Assembly (NCBI RefSeq): GCF_019059575.1
Contig: NW_024882885.1
Location: forward strand, 47,501-111,500
Source: Amphibalanus amphitrite
Taxonomy: Eukaryota; Arthropoda; Thecostraca; Balanomorpha; Balanidae
DNA: 64,000 nucleotides
Reading direction: 5' to 3'
Positions 56,915 to 64,000 of this stretch are shown here, piece after piece (within the stretch, counting starts at the first letter, position 1; each line of letters begins with the position of its first letter). The notes under the pieces were generated by a model, which was not told the DNA's origin, did no database searches, and saw only the letters and a list, made by a program, of their open reading frames with translations. The translations under genes and the position numbers were made by a program.

Positions 56915-57776
56915 AGGTAGTGTGCCAGCTTTCTTGGACCGTATGGAGTTAATGGCCCAGATAAGGAGAACCGGATTTTTAGAACTTATCCATACCTTCA
57001 AAACTCATGGAAACGTCTTAAATTCTTCAAATTTTGAGTACCCCAGTGCGAAATTCGCCCCGACGGGTTGTCGGTCGTACCCCAACCACATTTCACACCG
57101 CTATGAACAATAAATGCACACACTGAAATCGCTATTACCGATATGCTCATCCAATCAAGTTTCGATAAACCCGTTCATCATCAGCTCCTGCGGTTTCGAA
57201 CACGCCTGTTAGGTGGCTTCTGATGCTCGTCGAGGTCGGAATTTCCAAATACGCGTGGTGCGTCGGGCCGCGCGCTCTGACTTCGGCCAAGAAAAATGCG
57301 TCAGCTGATCATTGTCATTTCTGCCACTTGCGTGTGGTGAAATGGGGTCATAACTTATAAGACGGCTTTTTCATATCAATTATTTTACGTAAAATCATAT
57401 TTCAAACCATAAATAATGTTCGACAGCCAAATAAAAGAAACAATACCAATACGGGCTTACAGTTTAAGGCTCGACATTGTGTTGTCTACGATTAGACAGC
57501 TGATAACTCATTCCCGTACGTCGTATGGTCGTAACACTATAATGACCTTTGCTTATTGTCACAAATGCGCCGCATTCGCGATTGTTGCCCGACGCCTGTT
57601 TGCAGGTGAGCCCACTACAGTTGTTATACATATCTAAAAACCGAAAAACTTTTAGGCGAAAAAGGCACTATTCCAGGCCCATTTTTGATTTTTTTTTTGC
57701 GATATTATGTAAAAACAGAAGCTTCTTATCCTAGGAAAAATAAAATGGTAAATCTTTCAAAGGTGGCACACTACCT
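56915..57776. mobile_element. TTAA MITE, AGGTAGTGTGCCA ends, inserted in BEL
   Basis: Inverted ends AGGTAGTGTGCCAGCTTT and AAAGGTGGCACACTACCT, flanked by TTAA at 56911-56914 and 57777-57780. The BEL frame continues on both sides with a single TTAA. The ends resemble AGGGACnnTCCCACCTT of the other two TTAA MITEs. Confidence 0.9.
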
Positions 57777-57780
57777 TTAA

Positions 57781-58662
57781 GTCCGCTAGTATGCAGTTCT
57801 TTTAGAAAGACCTTGAGGGGCAGAACCACAGGTGACAACAGTCCCATCGGATCGTAAATACCAGCTATGGTTCTGGCTATCTGTCTTTTCGTCAGCCTGA
57901 CTTCGGACTCTTCTTCAAGTCTGAGTGTAAGCAGCAGTTCATCCTTCACGAGATTCCATCCTACGCCCAAAACCCTTGAATTCTCAGTGTTCTTCGGAGA
58001 CGGACCCGTCATCTCCGTCAGCTCAAAGGAGGCATACGTCGTGTCATCTTCTTGTGCCCTCCTCACTGGTTCTGTGCACTTCTCACGTCCGAGCTCGTCG
58101 TCTAAGCGCTTGTTTAGTTCCTCTGAATTTGTCTGGAACTTTCTCAAGTTGAAGCTTGCTTCGTACAAGCAGTTCCGGATGCTCAAAAATGTATCAGCCG
58201 CCCGCTCCACATCTCCTGCTCCTGGCACCAAATCATCATATGATCGAAATCTAAGCAGCACATCCAAGAGCAGCTGTTCAGGGACGGTCCGTGGCTGCTT
58301 ACTGAGGCGTCATACACAACCCGAACCTTGGTTGTGGTGTTCTCCCTTTTCACAATCGGATGGTGAGGCAGGTAATGAATGCGATCCATTCCGGCCGTGC
58401 CCTCGGCTGTGCCGTCAACTTCTTCAGTGATGCCTGCGTGAATCTGCTCCCTTATGATCCTATCATACTCTTCCGCTATTTCTGGATCTGACTTCAGCCG
58501 ATGCAGGAGAGAGCTGAGCCGTTTCTTGGCCAGCTGGAAGTTGTCCGTTAGTGGTTCGTGATAGTCCTTCCACGGGAGTTTTACTTCATAACGGCCGTCC
58601 CGGAATCTGGCCGACTCTAGCAGACGATCATGCACCGATTCATCTTCTTCGCAAATCTCCAA
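57781..58662 (-). pseudogene. BEL/Pao reverse transcriptase with the catalytic core deleted, and Pao peptidase-like region
   Basis: The N-terminal piece (58183-58662) has LPWKDYHEPLTDNFQLAKKR, HYLPHHPIVKRE and KVRVVYDASVSS, the normal start of a BEL/Pao reverse transcriptase. A frame change near 58260 leads into LLLDVLLRFRSY, directly followed by DDLVPGAGDVERA. In intact elements about a hundred residues, with the first catalytic Asp, lie between these. So most of the palm is deleted and only the DD of the YxDD box is left. Then follow FNLRKFQTNSEEL, LGVGWNLVKDEL and YDPMGLLSPVVLPLK, the region known as the Pao peptidase A17 domain. Inactive. Confidence 0.9.
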
Positions 58663-59489
58663 TGACTAAGTTCCAGAACTTGTTGAGGGCATCCTGTTTG
58701 TCTTCCTGTACCGTTTTCGTTTCCACTCTGAGCGTGTGAGAAGTGGCCAGGTTCATCTGAGCTTCTAGAAATCCACAATCCGTGCTACCAGAGAGAACCC
58801 AGCCAACACGCGTGTTGCACGCCACCGGTCCTTGTCCGTCTTTTCCTCGTCGAACTTTGCCCGTCATCAAGAGTCACATTTGATCTGACCCGACCAATAT
58901 ATCCACGCTCAACTCTCAACTCTGTGCTGCCGTCGGACGAGTCAGCCAAAAACAGGCCGCAAAGATGCTCGTTCTGCTCCTTCAATCCCATGACTGGTTG
59001 GCTTTGCAGGGGCCTGCATATGATTGGAATCTGGTAAGCGGTGAGGTAGATGGTGCTGCCGTCCAGGGCCAATATCGGAACTTGTACTACGCCAGCGTCT
59101 TGAACCATTTCTTCGTCTGAGCCAAATGTCCTCACCAATAGTCGCTCTTGACGTATCGGCCGCAATCCGAGCCGTTCGCTGAGTTCCGTGCTTATATATG
59201 AGCGTTGTGAGCCACTATCTAGAATGAGTCTGGCCTTTTCCATGTGGCTTTGGCTAGCGACAGTCACTTCGGCTGTTTGTAACAAAATGATCTGTGAACT
59301 GTCGCTGGATTCGGGGCTGTTGCTGACTTGCAGAGCCGGTGTCGGTGCAGTGTCTACTTCGCCACCCGTAGTGGCCTGCTGTCCAGCGGATCTGTTGCAC
59401 AAACAGACGCCTTCAACAGCCTTCCAACAAACAAAACAAAACAAAACAAAACAAAGCAAAACAAAACAAAACAAACAGCCTTCCGCCAC
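58640..59489 (-). pseudogene. BEL/Pao aspartic protease region
   Basis: The minus-strand frame has ARLILDSGSQRSYISTELS, the DSG active site of the retroviral-type aspartic protease (DUF1758), and later VLSGSTDCGFLEAQ in another frame. The frame shifts near 58870. At its start the frame runs through (TTTTG)n. Confidence 0.88.
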
Positions 59490-60196
59490 AGCTTGGACAT
59501 GGCCTGCCTGTGCATTTTCTGGCCACGTGCCCTCTTTTCAGGCAGACGAAACACCGACCGAATCGTCTCAAGAGGTCTTTTCTTCTCTCGAGTAATCACA
59601 CTGCACCAAGCTGACTCGTGGCCGGTCCGATTGCAGAAGCAGCACTGGCTGTCCCGTCCCGCCGAAGAAGTCAGCGTGGCTGCCGTTCTAGCTGGTGCTC
59701 TGTTGTTTGTCCTACTCGCACGACCGGTTTTCATCACTCGCGACTCTGTGCGCTCCCTCAGTGCGACTTCCTTCCTGAGTTCCCGAACAATACTCTTCAA
59801 CTCCCATCCGTCTCCAACATTCCGACTTATCAATAAACTCCACGACTGTGGTAGCTTTCCCATGACAACTGGCGCCAGCATAGTGCCATATGTATCCGGT
59901 TCCACTCCTAAGCACCCAAGACTCCGACTGTGAGACTCGAGCTCATCACAGAAACGACGCATAGCGACTATGTTGTCTTCTTTTTCAGACACATCCGGTA
60001 GTTTCTTCAAGTGTTCTAGATGTGCGGATATTATCCTGTTTTTGTCTCCGAACCGTTCCTTCAGTATGCTGACGGCTTCTGCATAGTTGTCATTTGTCAC
60101 ACGCAGTCCGCGAATAGCGGCTGCCGGTGAGCCGGAGAGAGAAGCTGTAAGGTAGTGGAAGCGCTCCACGTCAGAAAGCGTTGAGTTTTGATGCAC
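59354..60196 (-). pseudogene. BEL/Pao gag, central part and zinc knuckle
   Basis: Frame with LSDVERFHYLTASLSGSPAA, LKERFGDKNRIISAHLEHLK, GKLPQSWSLLI and a CCHC knuckle CCFCNRTGHESAWC. This is the DUF1759 gag region of BEL/Pao. The frame runs into a (TTTTG)n insertion at 59434-59478. Confidence 0.9.
59434..59478. repeat. (AAAAC)n insertion in BEL with flanking CAGCCTTCC
   Basis: Eight to nine AAAAC units lie between two copies of CAGCCTTCC. It looks like a short retroposed tail or slippage product; it breaks the gag-pro frame. Confidence 0.8.
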
Positions 60197-60199
60197 AGT

Positions 60200-60344
60200 T
60201 TTGTGTGTGTGTGTATGTAGGTGTGTGTGTGTTGTGTGTGTGGGTGTGTGCTGTTTTACTGTCTCTTTGACTTCGCCTTTTAAGTGGACTTATTGTCTGT
60301 TGGCGATTTTAAATATACAAATACAAATACAAATACAAATACAG
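60200..60344. mobile_element. 145-bp insertion in BEL gag, flanked by ACAGT
   Basis: Begins with a (GT)n-like stretch and ends in (ATACAA)n; ACAGT on both sides. The gag frame fits on either side when it is left out. May be a short retroposed sequence. Confidence 0.7.
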
Positions 60345-60770
60345 TAGAGTCAAATGTGTCCCAGAACGTACACCAATCCGTATACTTTCCCGAGTATGTT
60401 GGCAGATCAATTTTGGGAAGCTTCACTCTGTTCTTATGAGCCGAGTCTGGATCCTGAGAATGCTCAGTCGCTGATCTGCTGGCGTAAAGTCTCTTAGCCA
60501 GGCTGACTGCGGATATTTTCGCGACTTAAGCTCGTCCCACATATCCAATTCTTGTTCCAGGTCATCTTCGCTGTCCATACGAGCCTGCAGCTGTCTCTGA
60601 GCTTCTTGAGTTTCTTTATACAGGCATTCAACATCTTCTGGCCTTTCCTGAATCAATTCTGGCATGCCATTTTCTTGCACTAACAACTCCAGTTGTGTTA
60701 GTGATCTTGTCAGAGATCCCCGTCTATCATTTCTCTGTCTGATCAGCTGCGGTAACGATCTTGCAGGCAT
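60345..60770 (-). pseudogene. BEL/Pao gag, N-terminal part
   Basis: From ATG at 60770 the frame reads RRGSLTRSLTQLELLVQ and a Glu/Gln-rich helical stretch (coiled-coil-like), with a stop at 60423. In the next frame KLPKIDLPTYSGKYTDW and FWDTF follow, the conserved entry to DUF1759 (L-P-K-i-d-L-P-x-F/Y-x-G). One frameshift. The start ATG is plausible because it precedes the first conserved gag words. Confidence 0.88.
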
Positions 60771-60779
60771 GTTGCTGCT

Positions 60780-61340
60780 ATCAATGAGAGTTCCTATAAC
60801 TTATCAAAACTTTTGTGTTCCCAATCAAAACTAAATGCAGCTTGATGAAATTTTACGTTAAAAGCAAGAGCAGCCTTAGATCTACATTGTTTGTGACACG
60901 CTACGATAAAGCAAGCTTAACATTCCAAAATCCAGTCAGATCCATTGACAGTTGCAATAGGTACTATCCGAGTTCTGTCCTGTCTTTCTATCCAAATTCT
61001 ATCATCCATCTGTCCGGTGATACTATTCAAATTCTATCCGTAATCTATTCAAACATATTTAAAGCATTTTCAAACACTATTCGGCCCGGAGGACCATATA
61101 AAATAATTAATAATAAACGCACTATAAGTGAGTTTTCCTGTCGAATCGAATCACTCTCTCCGATTCCTTTATTTCAAAAACACTCGTGCATTGTTGGTAC
61201 AGTCTGTCTTAAAAGTACCGCGCAAAGTGGCGGTGGATCCATCAAGCCTGACCGAGAAAGGGCCTGTTTTAATTTAAAAGTCACCGACCAATTGACCTAA
61301 GGATGTCAGTTGCTTCAGTGACCCAAATTTAGCAGGCCCT
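60780..61340 (-). other. Possible BEL 5' untranslated region and LTR
   Basis: Located upstream of gag on the minus strand. It has AATAAA on the minus strand near 61171 and TGGTCCTCCGGGCCG near 61095, which could be a primer-binding site just after an LTR end. The second LTR is lost, so direct repeats cannot confirm it. Confidence 0.35.
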
Positions 61341-61351
61341 TGCTCAGTCAG

Positions 61352-61760
61352 GCTCATAGGCGCGGGAACTATTTTCATTCTGGGGGGGCACACCTGACAT
61401 TTCCTGGTGTCGTTCATGATACGAGAAACCTAGGGTACCCCCAAATCTAGTTTTCTCACCGGTTTTAGGCCACTTATTTTTCACCCTTTGGCATTCTCAC
61501 CGAAAAAAAAAGAGACGAAAATACAAAAAGTGACAACTTCTGATGTTTTGGCTGACGGTCACTCGACCCATTAAATGCAATTAGTTATTTCAGGAACATG
61601 GCTCTCCAGTCGCACAAGCCACCAAGGGGCACTAACGGCTCAAGAGGTTTACTGAGAGCCCCACCCTGGCTATAGAGATTCCAGCCCGGTGTTAGGGGAC
61701 CCCAAGCCGGCCTCTGGAGTGCCCACGCCGGTCTCTGTTGCCGGACGCCCGGAAATTACT
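61352..61760. mobile_element. End of a hAT-like element related to element 1
   Basis: CATAGGCGCGGGAAC at the edge, a G-run, then GGTACCCCCAAATCTAG, GTTTTCTCACCGG and GGCCACTTATTTTTC. The last three match, in reverse, 6395-6450 inside the right end of hAT-like element 1. GGCCTCTGGAGTGCCC-like minisatellite words follow at 61640-61740. The other end is not in the window before 64000. Confidence 0.7.
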
Positions 61761-62127
61761 TTTGTATATTTCCTCTTTGGAGCAGACAAACCGAGCTCAA
61801 AGACCATACGACCCCCGTCGCCGCCCAAAATCAGGGAGCTTTGGCCCCTTGCTTTCGGTTTCCGTGCCACAAGTGAGAACACAAGACTCACCAATCACCA
61901 TGTCAGGCCGATTGTATTTCCTTATAAGTTGGGCACGTATCCCTGTGGGGTTGCAAAAACAATTAATTGTGAAATACAGGCCAGGCAAATGTAAGTTATG
62001 CAAAAATAAATTTCCTCGGCGGAGCGTTTGAGCTGTTCAAAAGGACCGACACACAACACGAATCATATCTGTCGCTCTCGCTTCTGTCACCACTGTCGCT
62101 TGTGAGCATGTCGAAGGACTATAGTAC
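61761..62127. other. Unassigned, downstream of the hAT transposase
   Basis: No motif recognised. It may be 3' sequence of the hAT element whose end lies at 61352. Confidence 0.35.
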
Positions 62128-64000
62128 CTATACCTTTCCGAAGGTGGCCTTACGCTCGGAGTTTTTGGCGACGAAGCTCCGAGCCAGCTCCCGCATGGCA
62201 TCCTTCGTTACCTTGTCGTGGTACACATGCAGAAGCGCGAGGCTGGTGAGGCGCGCCTGCCCTGTGCTGGATCGCAGATAAGTCTTCAGACGGCGCAGCA
62301 TTGAAAAAGAGCGCTCTGCCGACGCCACTGTTGCAGGGAGGCTTACGATGAGAGTCACCAGCTTCGATACGTCGTTAAACATTTTCCTGCTCGAGGAGTC
62401 CATCGAGCGCAGCCTCTCGAGCACCTCCGCTGGAGACGCTGGCGCCCCATCAAAGCTATGCGCCAACACAGACAGCTGACAGCGAAGGTTGTCCACAGAG
62501 ATGGTTGACGGCAGGTGCAGAGCTACCAGCTCGGCTGTCGATAGTTGCTGGCTCGTGCTGTCCAATCCACTGAGGAGCACTTCCTCTCTCTGCGCCGCCA
62601 GCTTGAGCCCCGGAGTGTCGAACCGCTCGTCCAGCTGTGCGAGCACCAGATCTAGTGCCTCCAGGGCCTGAGTCCGCGCAGTCTCTGCCGGATGCTGGTT
62701 AAGATCTTCACTCACTTTGCCGTCTTGACGTATCCTCGCGGGAGTTTTTGTCTGCCTCTTGTGAGCTGCTGGAACGAGCCCGAGACCCTCAGCCTTCTCG
62801 ACGGCTTCGGTCGTTTCTTTCACAAGGGCACCCTCGCGTAGCTTCTGTAAGCGACTGTTGAGGAGGCTCAGTTGGGTTTGGGCACCCCGAGCAGTGATCT
62901 TCGGTGACTGTAGTGAAGTCGCCACCATCTCGCACGGCTCGTAAATTGCCAGCACCAGACTGAGTGCGACATAGGTGACGGCGTCATTGGCCTTCAGGGC
63001 CAGGCCAGCAATTTTGGCGCGAGTGTCCCCTCTGATGGTTCTGTCCTCTTTCAGGAGCGTCAGTACTTCCCTCACGTGTTGGTACTGCTGGAGCATCCGC
63101 CTGACAGCAGCAGCACGCACGCACCATCGAGTGGCACAAATGCCAAGCAGCTTGTGCACAGTTTCGTCAGGCTGAAACGTGGCTTTGAAAGCCTGCCCAC
63201 GCTTAGCAGACTCGTTGATCGTGTTTGCCGCGTCTCTGACGAACTGCAGGCAGCTCGACACGAGGACCACCTCACGGCTGGCCTCCTGCAGGACCAGGTC
63301 CAGCGAATGGTTCGAGCATGGCACGTAGACGGCTGTTGGGTTTCGCTCCTTCAGTCTCGCTTGTACGCCCTTGTGCATGCCGCTCATGTTGGCTGCGGTA
63401 TCGAAAGAAAAGCCCGATAGTTTCTCAACAGGGATACCAAACCTAAGCAGCACGTCCAGGATGATGTTCGTGATGGTCTCCCCAGTACTACCCGGTGCGT
63501 TGTAGAAGCCGACAAAGGCATTCTCGGAAGCCATTTGACTGTCTAAATACTGAAGGCAGACGCTGATCTGTTCCTCCCCGCTTATGTCTGTGGTGCCATC
63601 AGCCACCACACCAACAAAGTCACTTTGGTTGACCTCGCGCATGATCGACCTCTGAATGTACTCCCCGTACATTGATATGATCTCATTTTGAATCGTGTCA
63701 GACAGCCAGTTGTCGCGTTTCTTCAAGAAGGCTGCGACCTCTTTGTCGTAGTCCTCCTCTGCCCTCCTTTGAACCAGCCTAACAAACGCGCCCCCACCAT
63801 GCTCGTGGCCCCTGATTGCGAACCCCTGCTCCCCCAGATAGCACATTGAGGAGAACATGAGCATGAGCGCTTTCTGAGCAGCCTCTTGTTCTCGAGCGCA
63901 CAGCCCCGTGATCATGCCAGGCAATCCTGGAGAATCCATTGCAGCGACCTTCAGCATTGCAAGCCGATGAAACTCGGAGCGAGCATGGCGGCCGAATCGC
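62128..64000 (-). CDS. hAT superfamily transposase, ZMYM1/TTF-type, 5' end beyond the window
   Basis: A single frame runs from the right edge of the window to a stop at 62128, over 620 codons. At its start RFGRHARSEFHRLAM resembles the end of a TTF-type zinc finger, so the ATG at 63957 is probably internal. Next comes the DUF4371-type core: VGVVADGTTDISGEEQISVC (first Asp), FSFDTAANMSGMHKGVQ (second Asp region) and VPCSNHSLDLVLQEA. Near the C-terminus ATVASAERSFSMLRRLKTYL and LTSLALLHVY form the hAT dimerisation domain. These proteins cut and join transposon ends and make 8-bp duplications. No stop or frameshift is seen, so it may be functional. It could alternatively be a domesticated ZMYM1-like gene, but the adjacent hAT end speaks for a transposon. 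Confidence 0.9.
   Translation of the reverse strand, partial: RFGRHARSEFHRLAMLKVAAMDSPGLPGMITGLCAREQEAAQKALMLMFSSMCYLGEQGFAIRGHEHGGGAFVRLVQRRAEEDYDKEVAAFLKKRDNWLSDTIQNEIISMYGEYIQRSIMREVNQSDFVGVVADGTTDISGEEQISVCLQYLDSQMASENAFVGFYNAPGSTGETITNIILDVLLRFGIPVEKLSGFSFDTAANMSGMHKGVQARLKERNPTAVYVPCSNHSLDLVLQEASREVVLVSSCLQFVRDAANTINESAKRGQAFKATFQPDETVHKLLGICATRWCVRAAAVRRMLQQYQHVREVLTLLKEDRTIRGDTRAKIAGLALKANDAVTYVALSLVLAIYEPCEMVATSLQSPKITARGAQTQLSLLNSRLQKLREGALVKETTEAVEKAEGLGLVPAAHKRQTKTPARIRQDGKVSEDLNQHPAETARTQALEALDLVLAQLDERFDTPGLKLAAQREEVLLSGLDSTSQQLSTAELVALHLPSTISVDNLRCQLSVLAHSFDGAPASPAEVLERLRSMDSSSRKMFNDVSKLVTLIVSLPATVASAERSFSMLRRLKTYLRSSTGQARLTSLALLHVYHDKVTKDAMRELARSFVAKNSERKATFGKV

Overview
The window looks like a transposon-dominated intergenic region of an animal genome, most likely an arthropod. 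Eukaryotic and metazoan origin follows from the mobile elements present (BEL/Pao, Penelope-type GIY-YIG, CR1/L2-like and I-like non-LTR elements, mariner, hAT), a 5S rRNA-like sequence, tRNA-derived SINE heads and the last part of a ubiquitin-specific protease. The arthropod guess rests on the 5S sequence, which starts with an arthropod-type GCAACGACCAT and ends in TTTT; the species is not identifiable from the sequence alone. No bacterial features, operons or CRISPR arrays were seen.

Layout. 0.5-2.9 kb: decayed non-LTR element carrying a MITE and cut by a TTAA-flanked element. 3.0-6.5 kb: a 3.5-kb hAT-like element with a perfect 8-bp target duplication, holding a 609-bp direct duplication, a perfect 78-bp inverted repeat and a 21-bp-type minisatellite. 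7.0 kb: 5S-like gene. 7.2-9.4 kb: more of the same minisatellite. 11.2-17.1 kb: one TTAA element hit by four later insertions (TTAA MITE, second TTAA element, 2.6-kb hAT-like element, mariner). 18-20.7 kb: TTAA elements inserted in a pyrimidine-rich satellite. 22.8-23.1 kb: USP-type deubiquitinase C-terminus with one frame break. 24-28 kb: mariner remnant, two large palindromes, (TA)n and a 128-bp tandem array whose inverted copy lies at 37.8-38.6 kb beside a Penelope GIY-YIG domain. 29.2-31 kb: TTAA MITE holding a hAT MITE that was itself hit by an inverted copy of the same MITE. 33.3-35.7 kb: TTAA element with a 1.35-kb foldback insertion. 39-46.5 kb: foldback, hAT MITEs, mariner remnant and further TTAA elements. 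47-49.4 kb: satellite. 50-60.8 kb: minus-strand BEL/Pao copy split by a 5.2-kb element. 61.4-64 kb: end of a hAT element followed by a long hAT transposase ORF that runs off the window.

The most interesting system is the abundant TTAA-flanked family (about a dozen complete or partial copies). Its members share TTAACCC-type inverted ends, a subterminal G-tract/C-tract hairpin whose stem sequence changes between copies while pairing is largely kept, a conserved TTTTTCGCGA-like block, and interiors dense in AGGTCA/TGACCT hexamers (nuclear-receptor half-sites). Paralogous empty sites elsewhere in the window confirm several insertions base by base. A second notable group is a hAT-like family that carries 21-bp minisatellite arrays inside the element; a possible autonomous relative lies at the right edge.
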